The notes beneath the pieces were generated by a model, which made no database searches, was not told the DNA's origin, and saw only the letters and a program-made list of their open reading frames with translations. A stretch of DNA of 64,000 bases, taken from contig NZ_JMKP01000004.1 of assembly GCF_000685805.1 (NCBI RefSeq), positions 70,502 through 134,501 of the forward strand. The letters are read 5' to 3'. Origin of the DNA: Psychrobacter phenylpyruvicus DSM 7000 = NBRC 102152 (GTDB taxonomy: Bacteria > Pseudomonadota > Gammaproteobacteria > Pseudomonadales > Moraxellaceae). Positions 23,204-31,775 of the stretch are shown one piece after another (within the stretch, counting starts at the first letter, position 1; every line of letters starts with the position of its first letter). A program made the position numbers and the translations under genes.

Positions 23204-24605
23204 TCTGCCCATTGTTGGTGGTGCTTACAAAGACCCCAATACAGTTATTGGCTGCCAATCGTGCATTAATCTTTACCCTGAAGTGACTCAAGGTAGCGAA
23301 AAGACAGTAAGCGCTTTACTGCCAACCCCTGCTATGCGCACTTTGTATGGTAGCGGTGAGCCTGCCAAATGCCGAGCCATGACCACGCTATCAGACGGTA
23401 ATCTATACGCTGTTTATGGCACTAAGCTGTATAAGTTGGACAGCGCCGGATTTCACCAAATGCCCGATGTTGATATTGACGGCGATAACCCCGTTATTGT
23501 CGCCGAGAATAGCCGCTATGCGTGTTTTATTAGTGACAGCACCGTTTATACCTTAGACATGCTTAACAACAAATGGGAGCAGTATGGAGCCGCTTTGCTA
23601 TACCCTGCTGACGATGTTGTTACACTGGCACAGCGTTTTATTTTTAATCGCAGAGATACTGGCCAGATTTTTTGGACAGATACACTATCCACCAATATTG
23701 ACGCTCTAAGCTTTGCTACTGCTGAAGCCAACCCTGATAACGTCACAGCACTAAAATCACACAACAAGCAGCTTTGGATTTTTGGTGAAGAGTCTACCGA
23801 GATTTGGTATTCAACCGGTGATAAAGATTTGCCGTTTGCCCCAATGCAAGGCACATCAATTAATGCAGGTTGTTTGCAGACCAAAACAATCCAAGAGTTT
23901 GGTGGGTCGCTTGCTTGGCTGAGTAATACAGCAAACGGTAAGGCTCAAGTAGTCATTACCGAGGGGTATCAAGTCCAGCGCATCAGTAATCATGCACTGG
24001 AAAAAGAGCTAAGCAGTTATGATCTCACCGATGCTAGTGCCTATGTTTACCAAGAAAACGGTCATAGCTTTTACGCAATCAACATACCAAAAGCACAGAA
24101 GACTTGGGTGTTTGATGGTGCAACAGGTCTGTGGCACGAAAGAGCGATATTCAAGGACGGCAGTTTTAAGCGTCATCCAGCAGAGTATCACGCTATGTAT
24201 AAAGGCGAGCATATTTTTGCACATGTTGACAGACTGTTATTGATGGGCAACTGCATAGGTTGCTTTGATATCTTGGGCGATGAAGTATTACCGCAAGTCA
24301 GAGAGCGCACCACTCACGCAGTCAGCCGTACAAAGGGCATGATACGCCACAACCGCTTAACCTTGATTGCTCAGCAAGCCACTGGCATGGATAGCACAAC
24401 AGACCCACAGGTAATGCTGTCATGGTCGGATGATGACGGGGTAAGTTGGTCTGATACACGCTGGAGAAGTCTTGGCAAACGTGGTGAGCATAAAAAGCGT
24501 ACGTTTTGGGCAAGACTTGGAGCTAGTCGCAATAGAGCTTACAGAATTAGAGTCACTGACGCGGCAACACTTGTGATAACCGGTGCTGAATTAGAGGTGA
24601 ATTAA
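23190..24605 (+). CDS. P22 gp10-like packaged-DNA stabilisation protein
   Basis: A 471-aa protein, nearly the length of P22 gp10 (472 aa). The start at ATG 23190 gives MAVINLPIVGGAYKDPNTVI, typical of the family; the frame opens earlier but inside gp4. Recognisable segments are CQSCINLYPE, IFWTDTLSTNIDALSFATAE and ESTEIWYSTGD. It is a beta-propeller-like tail hub protein below gp4, and binds the tailspike and tail needle. Stop and next start overlap (TAATG). Confidence 0.93.
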   Translation: MAVINLPIVGGAYKDPNTVIGCQSCINLYPEVTQGSEKTVSALLPTPAMRTLYGSGEPAKCRAMTTLSDGNLYAVYGTKLYKLDSAGFHQMPDVDIDGDNPVIVAENSRYACFISDSTVYTLDMLNNKWEQYGAALLYPADDVVTLAQRFIFNRRDTGQIFWTDTLSTNIDALSFATAEANPDNVTALKSHNKQLWIFGEESTEIWYSTGDKDLPFAPMQGTSINAGCLQTKTIQEFGGSLAWLSNTANGKAQVVITEGYQVQRISNHALEKELSSYDLTDASAYVYQENGHSFYAINIPKAQKTWVFDGATGLWHERAIFKDGSFKRHPAEYHAMYKGEHIFAHVDRLLLMGNCIGCFDILGDEVLPQVRERTTHAVSRTKGMIRHNRLTLIAQQATGMDSTTDPQVMLSWSDDDGVSWSDTRWRSLGKRGEHKKRTFWARLGASRNRAYRIRVTDAATLVITGAELEVN

Positions 24606-25012
24606 TGCAACAGCTTAAAATACCGCAGTCTCAGTTTGTCACACCCAATAACATGGTAGCAGGCGAATGGCTGGTGTTTTTAAATGAGCTGATACGCCTT
24701 GGTAACTTAATCATCAGCTCAGATACGATTGAAAAGGGTAATGATGCCGAGTTTGCCAGTATCGAGCAGTCATTTGTTAGCCTTGCTATGACAGCCTCAA
24801 ACAACCAAGAAGTGGCTCAGGTGGCGTTAATTACCCCGAGTGATGACGTAGTACCACAAACACCGATATACGCCAATACAGACACGCAGAGCGTTGATAA
24901 TGTGCCACTGCAAATAACGCACGAAGAAAGCAGTAGCGACAATTCCTATGCTCAAATGTCAGCCATCGAACAACAATTATATGATCAGCAAATTTGGAGC
25001 CTAACCGTATGA
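24605..25012 (+). CDS. Hypothetical tail-region protein
   Basis: A 135-aa protein in the position of the P22 tail needle gene (gp26), but without its long heptad-repeat helix, so it is not assigned. The N-terminal half is helical (EWLVFLNELIRLGNLIISSD); the C-terminal half is polar, rich in Gln, Ser and acidic residues. Similar small proteins occur after gp10 in other podophages. Probably structural. Confidence 0.6.
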   Translation: MQQLKIPQSQFVTPNNMVAGEWLVFLNELIRLGNLIISSDTIEKGNDAEFASIEQSFVSLAMTASNNQEVAQVALITPSDDVVPQTPIYANTDTQSVDNVPLQITHEESSSDNSYAQMSAIEQQLYDQQIWSLTV

Positions 25013-25332
25013 TTAAACGTAAGCCATTAGTGCCAACTCAAGTTCTGTCTGCAGAGATTAACCCAATTTACACAGTGCCAAACGGTTTGAGCGCTCAAGT
25101 AATGGGGTTAACTATCCACAATCCTACAGATGCAGCCATTACCGTTATTATCAACTACACGCCCCAAGAGTCGGTAGCAGGTGCGACAAACCAGGTAATG
25201 AAGCGCACATTGCAAGAAGGTGAAAGTTATCCGTGCCCTGAGCTGGTCAATCACACGCTGACAACTGGCATGAGTATTCAAGCAAGCGGTGAGGGTGCGA
25301 CAATTATTGTCAGTGGTGTGACGTTTACTTAA
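25009..25332 (+). CDS. Hypothetical beta-rich protein
   Basis: A 107-aa protein. The start at ATG 25009 overlaps the preceding stop as ATGA; a TTG 15 nt earlier is less likely. It is all-beta in pattern (VMGLTIHNPTDAAITVIINY; IIVSGVTFT), like decoration or tail-adaptor proteins that form trimers. Function unknown. It is the last gene before the internal late promoter. Confidence 0.6.
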   Translation: MIKRKPLVPTQVLSAEINPIYTVPNGLSAQVMGLTIHNPTDAAITVIINYTPQESVAGATNQVMKRTLQEGESYPCPELVNHTLTTGMSIQASGEGATIIVSGVTFT

Positions 25333-25340
25333 ATAACCTA

Positions 25341-25369
25341 TTGACTGTCCGGACAGGAAGTGGTATAAA
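25341..25369 (+). promoter_or_regulatory. Late promoter, copy 2 (internal)
   Basis: TTGACT (25341-25346), a 17-bp spacer and TATAAA (25364-25369). The spacer shares GT....GACAG.AAGT.G with late promoter 1 (12 of 17 positions), and the -10 is followed by T in both. CCAGAATCG just downstream matches CTAGATTGG in copy 1. Three terminators follow. This looks like a second Q-controlled late promoter. Confidence 0.8.
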
Positions 25370-25394
25370 TTAACCAGAATCGAGAAGTGTATAT

Positions 25395-25427
25395 AAAGCC
25401 CGTCCATAACAGGAATGGGCTTTTTTT
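25395..25427 (+). terminator. Terminator 1 after internal late promoter
   Basis: Imperfect stem AGCCC.TCC / GGA.TGGGCT followed by seven T. It begins about 20 nt after the predicted start of transcription. Confidence 0.8.
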
Positions 25428-25452
25428 ATGCCCAAAATTTAACCAAAAAACA

Positions 25453-25482
25453 AAGCCTGACTCCATGAGTTGGGCTTTTTTT
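25453..25482 (+). terminator. Terminator 2 after internal late promoter
   Basis: Stem AAGCC..ACTC / GAGT..GGCTT with a CAT loop, followed by seven T. Confidence 0.8.
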
Positions 25483-25495
25483 GTACCCAAAACAA

Positions 25496-25528
25496 AACCC
25501 CCAGTCTTGCCGGACGTGGGGGTTTTTG
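25496..25528 (+). terminator. Terminator 3 after internal late promoter
   Basis: Stem AACCCCC / GGGGGTT with a 15-nt loop that can pair partly, followed by TTTTT. It is the third consecutive terminator. Confidence 0.8.
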
Positions 25529-25560
25529 TATTTACACCTAACAGCACTTAGGAGCAAATC

Positions 25561-25728
25561 TTGAAAAAGTATAGCAGAGATAAGTTTAAATTGCACCCGA
25601 GGGAGGGCCTTAGTATGGAAGGTTTAATAACTCCATTTCTTAGATTTTGCATTGGAGTATCAATACTAGCAGTAGCTTTAGGGCTGTTTGCTTTATTCAT
25701 AACTCCTCTTGTTAGAACATTATTATGA
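25561..25728 (+). CDS. Small membrane protein (55 aa), TTG start
   Basis: A gene with one strong transmembrane helix (CIGVSILAVALGLFALFI). The TTG start has AGGAG 6 nt upstream. A second start, ATG at codon 19 (25615), has its own GGAGGG about 9 nt upstream and would give a shorter form. The stop overlaps the next ATG. It is the first gene after the internal late promoter. It could be a pinholin-like or virion membrane peptide; function unknown. Confidence 0.55.
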   Translation: MKKYSRDKFKLHPREGLSMEGLITPFLRFCIGVSILAVALGLFALFITPLVRTLL

Positions 25729-26156
25729 AGCAAGATATTAGACAGGTCAGCTTTGCAGAGTATCAAGGCGATATCACAGCAATGATGCTTGATATGTTGC
25801 ACCTTGAGCCGCAGCCGGTCGATATACCAACACAGCGCTACATAGAGCTTGACGAGATGGGCGTATTAAAGCCGTTTATGTGGTTTGATGGCGATGTAGC
25901 TAAAGGCGTGGCTCTACTGTTTGTAAGCCCCTCATTGCGTAATCAGGGTATTGTTGATGCTAGTACCGATGTGATGTGGGTTAAGCCTGAGTATCGCGGT
26001 AATAGCCAGGCATTTATTGACGGTATTAAAGAGCAACTAAAGCAGATGGGTGTTGATTACTGGTACATATCAAGCCGCGATAGTCATCCGATAGACAGAT
26101 TTTTAACTAAGAACAACTTTGAGCCGCTTGAGCGGCTTTATTTTTGCCAATTATAA
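25725..26156 (+). CDS. GNAT-like acetyltransferase fold protein
   Basis: A 143-aa protein resembling the acetyltransferase-like proteins next to ejection genes of podophages. It shows a core strand (DVMWVKPEYRG) with a degenerate acetyl-CoA loop (RGNSQ), then a helix (FIDGIKEQLKQMGVDYWYIS) and the terminal FLTKNNFEPLERLYF. The usual Q/R-x-x-G-x-G/A signature is incomplete, so catalytic activity is uncertain. The start overlaps the small membrane protein stop by 4 nt. Confidence 0.7.
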   Translation: MKQDIRQVSFAEYQGDITAMMLDMLHLEPQPVDIPTQRYIELDEMGVLKPFMWFDGDVAKGVALLFVSPSLRNQGIVDASTDVMWVKPEYRGNSQAFIDGIKEQLKQMGVDYWYISSRDSHPIDRFLTKNNFEPLERLYFCQL

Positions 26157-26167
26157 AGAGGTGCAGC

Positions 26168-26926
26168 ATGGGATTTGTAAAAGACGCTTGGAATGGCATA
26201 ACCGGCAAAAGTAGTGCTAAAGCTGCTGAAAAGGCAGGTAATATTCAAGCTGATGCCAGTAAGTACGCAGCCGATATTAGCCAAAAACAGTACGAACAAA
26301 CACGTCAAGACCAGATGCCTTGGCTTAATGCTGGACGTGACGCATTAGGTAAGCTGCAAGGGTACGTGAGCAACAGCCCAGACTATAACGACGTGTGGGG
26401 TCAGCGCATTGAGGATAATTACTTACAGGGCAATTTAACCGGTGGCTTAGACCCTAATAATTTTGCAACTGACCCAAGTTATTTGTGGCGTAAGCAGCAA
26501 GGCATGGATCAATTGCAATCAAGCGCAGCCGCTCAAGGCAGTCTTCTATCAGGGGCAGCTTTAAAGTCGCTTAACGAATACAACAGCAACTTAGCAAGCC
26601 AAGAATACAATAACGCATGGAGTCGCGACCAAGCAGAGAAGCAAAACCTGTTTGGCGTGCTTGGCGGTGCTCGCTCGCAAGATTATTCGATGTTTAATAC
26701 TGAGGATGCCCGACTTTACAACCAATTAGCAAACTTAGCGGGTGTGGGTCAGCAGACGGCCACTAACTTGGGGTCATTCGGTGCTCAGAACGCAGCAACT
26801 GTTGGTGATGCGCAAATTAACGCTGCTAATGCTCGGGCTAACGGCCTTGTGGGTGGTGCGAACGCCAAGGCATCTGGTTGGGGTAATTTGCTTAATTTAG
26901 GCATGATGGCTGGTGGCATTATTTAG
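26168..26926 (+). CDS. gp7-like DNA ejection protein
   Basis: A 252-aa protein. The start at ATG 26168 is chosen with GAGGTG upstream. It carries the pattern of podophage ejection/internal proteins: MPWLNAGRDALGKLQGYV, DPSYLWRKQQGMDQLQSS, LLSGAALKSLNEYNSNLA, then Ala/Gly/Asn-rich helices and a hydrophobic Gly-rich C-terminus (LLNLGMMAGGII). P22 gp7 (229 aa) is ejected with DNA into the cell envelope. Confidence 0.8.
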   Translation: MGFVKDAWNGITGKSSAKAAEKAGNIQADASKYAADISQKQYEQTRQDQMPWLNAGRDALGKLQGYVSNSPDYNDVWGQRIEDNYLQGNLTGGLDPNNFATDPSYLWRKQQGMDQLQSSAAAQGSLLSGAALKSLNEYNSNLASQEYNNAWSRDQAEKQNLFGVLGGARSQDYSMFNTEDARLYNQLANLAGVGQQTATNLGSFGAQNAATVGDAQINAANARANGLVGGANAKASGWGNLLNLGMMAGGII

Positions 26927-26938
26927 GGAGTAATTATT

Positions 26939-28519
26939 ATGGTAATGGCAATCAACAACGCAGCACTGCTTACACAGCCAACAGATATTAGCAATCTATC
27001 ATCAAGCTTTAGAGACGGGCAAAAGCTACGCCAAGAATATGAGTCAAGACAGCAGCAAAAAGCACTGAATGACATAATGCGCATTAGTGGCGAGGATGAG
27101 ACTGACACATTTGCTCAGCAACTAGCGGCAGCAAGGCAGCATAAGTATGCAGGGGCTTTGGTACCTGCGGTTCAGCAATACGAAGAAGCACGTCAAAAAG
27201 CAGCACTAGACAACCTGAAAACCAGTGCCGATATTCGTAAGACGTTTGGTGAGACGGGCAAGCTAAACGCAGAGACAGGCAAAATATCTGGTGAGGCAGA
27301 GGAAATTCAGTTAAAGAACGCGCAGGGCATCAAAGACTACATTTCTGCAGCAGCAGTCACCCAAGACCCCAAAGTTTTTGGCTTGCACATTGGCGAACTT
27401 TATAAGCGTGGCCTTATCACTGAATCGCAAACCCAAAGCTTACTAAAAATGATAGTAGCCGACCCTGCAAATGCTGCCAAGGTTATGCAGGCCATGGCTA
27501 TGGGTGATCGAGAGATTGCCAAGACGTTTATGCCGGAGTTTAAAACTGCTGATGGCGGCGATAAGATTTATGGTTATAGCGTTAATAAGTTCACCGGCGA
27601 GGCTGATGGCCCATCGCTTACTATCACCAAAGGCACTAGCCCTGATGTTGTGCATCAAGGCGGTGTTAGTGAGCGTAACAACATCCGCACTACTGAAGCT
27701 ACTAGATACGCGTCTGATAATAGCTTAAAAGGGACTGTATACTCAGCAGATAGCACCGCCGAGACAAAGTACGCTCAAATGGAGTGGGAGCGTCAGCAAG
27801 AAGAAATAAAATCAAATCAAGCAAAATATGAGACTTTTGGCGATGAAGTGTATGTTGTTTACAGCAATGGCACAGCTCGCAGGGCTGTAGATGAAAATGG
27901 CAAACCAATATCCGCTAAAAAATCAACCGCAGGCGGAGCTACTGGTAAAGGCTTAGAGTCAGATGAGCGTAAAAAGCTAATTGAAATTGAGGAGAATAAC
28001 AATAGCACGAAACAGGCTATCGCCTCTCTTAAAAAAATGCAGGCATTAGCAGGCGATGATGAGACTTATAGCGGGTTCGCTGCAAGTCAGCGAGCTGCTG
28101 TTGCGAGCAATTTAGGTATAGGTGGGAAACAGGCAGACAATACGGTTTTATATGACAGCTTAGCTACTGGTCAAGCTCTTGAGCAATTACGCTCAGTATT
28201 TGGCGGTAACCCTACGGAGGGCGAGCGTAAGATTCTATTGGAGATTCAGGCATCGTCTAACAAGACCCCTGCTCAGAAGAAGGCTATCTTGAATAATGCC
28301 ATTAAAATGGCTGAAGCTCGCATTGCTAGTAATAACAAGACTGCTCAGCGTATTCGTACTGGTGAGTACGCAACCACCGCAGCCCAAGGCTCAAGCGCAA
28401 CCGGTGGAGGGTCTTATAAGACTAATAAAGGCCATGGAAGAAAAGGAAACACAGGCGGTAATAAGACAAGCAATAAAGACGCTGAAATAGAGGCTATTGC
28501 TAACAAGTGGTTTAACTAA
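26939..28519 (+). CDS. gp20-like DNA ejection protein
   Basis: A 526-aa, largely helical, Ala/Gln/Lys-rich protein in the gp20 position of P22 (471 aa). Regions of coiled coil occur at about residues 20-110 and 275-300. The C-terminal 60 residues are Gly/Asn/Lys-rich and low in complexity. AGGGAG lies 8 nt before the ATG. Assignment relies on order and composition. Confidence 0.7.
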   Translation: MVMAINNAALLTQPTDISNLSSSFRDGQKLRQEYESRQQQKALNDIMRISGEDETDTFAQQLAAARQHKYAGALVPAVQQYEEARQKAALDNLKTSADIRKTFGETGKLNAETGKISGEAEEIQLKNAQGIKDYISAAAVTQDPKVFGLHIGELYKRGLITESQTQSLLKMIVADPANAAKVMQAMAMGDREIAKTFMPEFKTADGGDKIYGYSVNKFTGEADGPSLTITKGTSPDVVHQGGVSERNNIRTTEATRYASDNSLKGTVYSADSTAETKYAQMEWERQQEEIKSNQAKYETFGDEVYVVYSNGTARRAVDENGKPISAKKSTAGGATGKGLESDERKKLIEIEENNNSTKQAIASLKKMQALAGDDETYSGFAASQRAAVASNLGIGGKQADNTVLYDSLATGQALEQLRSVFGGNPTEGERKILLEIQASSNKTPAQKKAILNNAIKMAEARIASNNKTAQRIRTGEYATTAAQGSSATGGGSYKTNKGHGRKGNTGGNKTSNKDAEIEAIANKWFN

Positions 28520-28530
28520 GGGGGTCTGCT

Positions 28531-29562
28531 GTGGAGAAGCTGCAAGACGGTACACCGTTAAACGTGGCGGTGTATAAAGCATATCGCAATGCAGGACTAT
28601 CACACAGCCAGGCATTAGCTATTACTGCAGAAGTAGGGCGTGAAAACGGATTCCAAAGCAAGTATTTATTCGGTACTCACACTGACCCTGCCGCCAACAC
28701 TAAAGGCGGTGCAATTAAAAACGTGGGAATGTTGTCGTGGAACCAAGGGCGGGGCAATGCTTTGGCTTCATTCCTTAGTAAAAATGGCCTGTTAGGTAAT
28801 AACGGCATACAACGCTCACAAGCTGCACTAAACGCACAAGCAAGGTTTAGCGTGGCTGAAATGAAAAGTCCTAAATATGCCTCTAAGCTAAAAACATTCT
28901 GGAATAATCCAAACGCAAACCCTGAGGCCTTTTCCAGCGAGCTTGGCAAGCATTATGTAGTTTGGGCTTATGGGCAAGACACCATTAGGGCTGAGGGCGG
29001 TGGTCGTACAGCGTTTGACTGGAAAAAACACGATAATAGACGCAGAAACCACCTGCAGAGCCTGTTAAATATGACAGGTGGCGGATATGAAAGCGAGCCC
29101 CAGCGACCTGGTACGGTTAGCGTAGACCAATTAAGAGCAATGCAACGTCCTAACACTATCAGTGTGAGCGACCTAGAACAAAGACTCGCACGACCCGAAG
29201 CAATACCAGTTGATAAGTTGAGACAACCGCAACAAAGCTCTGTTATTGCAAGCAGCAGTGAGCCAGAACCCGCACAACCTGAGCCACAACCAAGCGGTAA
29301 GCTACAAGCAATCACTGCCGAGCTACCAAAGTTAAAAGAGCAGGGTTTAAACCCTTACCAAGCGCTTTATACACTTGCCCAGCGTGATGATGACGTCGGC
29401 ACATCAATAAGAGGTGCTTTTAATGATGGCATGAACACCGAGCAAATGGCCAACTATTTTGGAGTAAATGATATATGGCAGTCTCAAAACGAGCCATCGA
29501 GCAACACATTGCAAATAAGCGAAAACAGGGAGTATCAGACCCCGATATTATCGCAGGGCTAA
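28531..29562 (+). CDS. Virion-associated lysozyme-like protein
   Basis: A 343-aa protein with a GTG start. Residues about 10-175 resemble phage tail lysozymes: LSHSQALAITAEVGRENGFQ (candidate catalytic Glu), GMLSWNQGRGNALASFLSKN, and FWNNPNANPEAFSSELG, and a WAYGQD segment. The rest is Pro/Gln-rich with a repeated V..L motif (SVDQLRAMQRP, SVSDLEQRLARP, PVDKLRQPQ), then a helical C-terminus. It sits between gp20- and gp16-like genes, so it probably enters the periplasm with them to open peptidoglycan. The end overlaps the next gene by 88 nt. Confidence 0.7.
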   Translation: MEKLQDGTPLNVAVYKAYRNAGLSHSQALAITAEVGRENGFQSKYLFGTHTDPAANTKGGAIKNVGMLSWNQGRGNALASFLSKNGLLGNNGIQRSQAALNAQARFSVAEMKSPKYASKLKTFWNNPNANPEAFSSELGKHYVVWAYGQDTIRAEGGGRTAFDWKKHDNRRRNHLQSLLNMTGGGYESEPQRPGTVSVDQLRAMQRPNTISVSDLEQRLARPEAIPVDKLRQPQQSSVIASSSEPEPAQPEPQPSGKLQAITAELPKLKEQGLNPYQALYTLAQRDDDVGTSIRGAFNDGMNTEQMANYFGVNDIWQSQNEPSSNTLQISENREYQTPILSQG

Positions 29563-31712
29563 TCAAGGATAAGGGAGCTTTAGGCAAAAGTGTTACTGGT
29601 TTTATGGTTGATGCTAAGAAGAGAGGGAGAGACCCTATCAAGGGCTTTGCTAGTATCTTTGGCTTAAATCCTGTAACAGATAAGCCGTCAAAAAAAGGCG
29701 GTGGCTTTTTTAACAAGATGGGCAGCACACTTAACTCTGTTGGCTATGGTTTACATAAGAGCGTGGGTGGAATACGTCAGGCTGATTTATGGGTAGCCGA
29801 CAAGGCGGGGCAATTTGTAAATACTATCGCAGGTAAAGAGGTTTTGCCGACCAATCAGCTAGAACACTACAACATTCAGCGCAAGGCTGATGACATTGTA
29901 CGTCAGGAGCATCGAGCTGAAGCGAGGCTAAAGGGTGTGGACCTAGGCGCCCTGGTCGGTGAAGTTGTAGGAACCCTTCCTGCTATGGTAGGCAGTGGCC
30001 CAATAGGACCTGGTATAAAGGGAGTTGCATCTTTTGCTGGCAACCAAGGGGTGCGCGGCGTTGCTACTGGTATGGTGCGTGAAGCTGATAACAGAAAACA
30101 ACGACTGCAAAATATGGCACTTGAGGGCATTGGCGGCGCAGTTGGCGGCGTGGTCGGTGAAAAGGTAGTCGCACCAGTTACACGCAAAGTAGGCTCAAAG
30201 ATTGCACGTAGGACAGCTAACAGAACAGGTGCGACAACTAGAGCATCTGAAAAGTTGGTAGATGATGCAATTAAAGAGACTGGTATTGATGTCACACCTG
30301 TAGCTAGACGCAACATGGTTAAAGAGGCTGATGACCTGCTTAAAAAAGGTAAGCAAGTTGACGCACCTGCTTTAGTGCGTAAAAACTTACTTGACCGCCA
30401 TGGTATCAAAGGTACACAAGGGCAAATCACCCGTGATCCCGCTGTCTGGACAGATGAACATGAGCTTGCAAAGCGGGGGGCAAACAATCCTTTAAACAAT
30501 ACTCACATCGAGAACCATCAACAGCTTGATGAGTTAATGCAGGGATTAGTTAGAGACACTGGCGCACAGCCAGTTAACAACACTCAGAGAATGGGTAGCA
30601 CGTTTAACACCCTAAAGGAAGCTGACGAAGCAGCTCAAGCCAAAGTTGGTGAGTTGTATGATGCTGCTAAAAATTTATCGGGTAATGACGCTCAGCTAAA
30701 TCACTTACGCTTTATTAATAACGCCACAAAAGACCTTGAAGACAATATGCTTGGGTCGTTTGTCAAAGGCGACACGATGAAAGCTTTAAAGGGTATGTTT
30801 GATGACCCCGATTTTGTGCTGACTCATGGCAAATCCGAAGAGTTAATAAAAATTATCAACGCTCGTTTGCGTGCCACCACCGACGGCAGTGAGCGCCAGG
30901 CGCTGGGCATCATTAAAGATAATCTATCTAAAGAAGTGGATAGGTCAATCGATGAGATGACAGGCTTAATCGGTAATGGCCCAAGCGACGGTGGCTTAAT
31001 CGCTGCAAAAGATGCTTGGAGTGAAGCTAGAAATGCAGCAAGACAGCGATTTGAGACGCTGGAAAAGACACCTATGCTTAAAGCTGCTACTGACGGCATG
31101 GAGCCGGACAAAGTGCTTAACAAGTATATTTTGAACGGCAATGCTGCAGACATCGTTCGCACCGTTGACGTGTTAAGAAGCACACCAGGCGGTGACCAAG
31201 CGGTTGCTGATATGCAAGGCGCTGTGATTGAGCATTTTTTAGGCAAAGCAACTGGCGCTAATAATGGCGCATTTAGCCCAGCTAGTTTGAATAGAGCGAT
31301 CAACTCGTTTGGCGATCAGAGATTGAGAGCTTTGTTTACTCCCGAGCAAATTGCACGCTTAAATGATATCAAGCAAGTAGCTGATATTTTAGTGCAGCAG
31401 CCGCTTGGAGCACATGTTAACCATTCAAACACTGGTAGTGTGCCTATTAAACAGTTGCTGGGCATTGTGAACGTGGTTGGCTCGATACCAAGAGTTGGCG
31501 GCATGGCATCAGGCTTGATGTTAGGCGCCGCTAATAAAGCAAAGGATATCTCAACACTGGGTACAGCTGCAAAAATGGTTAATGGCCAAGTGCCAGTGAC
31601 CAAAAACTCTAGTCTCGGCTTAACACCTGAAATGCTTGAAATGCTGGGGCTTGTGCAAAATGTATCAACAACACTGCCTGCGGCAACCGGTGCGGCCATG
31701 TTAGGTCAGTAA
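29475..31712 (+). CDS. gp16-like DNA ejection protein
   Basis: A 745-aa protein in the position of P22 gp16 (609 aa). The N-terminus (KRAIEQHIANKRKQGVSDPD) is a small helical domain; a Gly/Val-rich amphipathic region (about 160-240, GGAVGGVVGEKVVAPV) could interact with membranes; the rest is helical. P22 gp16 helps DNA cross the inner membrane. It starts 88 nt before the end of the lysozyme-like gene. Confidence 0.75.
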   Translation: MAVSKRAIEQHIANKRKQGVSDPDIIAGLIKDKGALGKSVTGFMVDAKKRGRDPIKGFASIFGLNPVTDKPSKKGGGFFNKMGSTLNSVGYGLHKSVGGIRQADLWVADKAGQFVNTIAGKEVLPTNQLEHYNIQRKADDIVRQEHRAEARLKGVDLGALVGEVVGTLPAMVGSGPIGPGIKGVASFAGNQGVRGVATGMVREADNRKQRLQNMALEGIGGAVGGVVGEKVVAPVTRKVGSKIARRTANRTGATTRASEKLVDDAIKETGIDVTPVARRNMVKEADDLLKKGKQVDAPALVRKNLLDRHGIKGTQGQITRDPAVWTDEHELAKRGANNPLNNTHIENHQQLDELMQGLVRDTGAQPVNNTQRMGSTFNTLKEADEAAQAKVGELYDAAKNLSGNDAQLNHLRFINNATKDLEDNMLGSFVKGDTMKALKGMFDDPDFVLTHGKSEELIKIINARLRATTDGSERQALGIIKDNLSKEVDRSIDEMTGLIGNGPSDGGLIAAKDAWSEARNAARQRFETLEKTPMLKAATDGMEPDKVLNKYILNGNAADIVRTVDVLRSTPGGDQAVADMQGAVIEHFLGKATGANNGAFSPASLNRAINSFGDQRLRALFTPEQIARLNDIKQVADILVQQPLGAHVNHSNTGSVPIKQLLGIVNVVGSIPRVGGMASGLMLGAANKAKDISTLGTAAKMVNGQVPVTKNSSLGLTPEMLEMLGLVQNVSTTLPAATGAAMLGQ

Positions 31713-31730
31713 CACAAAAAAATTAACCTC

Positions 31731-31758
31731 AAGCCCTGCCTTAACCGGTAGGGCTTTT
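31731..31758 (+). terminator. Terminator between ejection and tailspike genes
   Basis: Stem AAGCCCTGCC / GGTAGGGCTT with one wobble pair and a TTAACC loop, followed by a short T run. It may set the ratio of ejection proteins to tailspike. Confidence 0.65.
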
Positions 31759-31775
31759 GCTTTGGAGATAGCAAA

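Noticed and set aside
24605-25012. Tail needle (gp26-like)
   Set aside because: Position fits, but the protein is short and lacks the long trimeric coiled coil that defines the needle.
29903-30499. 198-codon frame opposite the gp16-like gene
   Set aside because: It is Ser/Pro/Ala/Thr-rich as expected for an antisense shadow, lacks a ribosome site and lies wholly inside a clear structural gene.
30824-31699. Two antisense frames (159 and 127 codons) in the gp16-like gene
   Set aside because: Same reasoning: antisense shadows without start signals.
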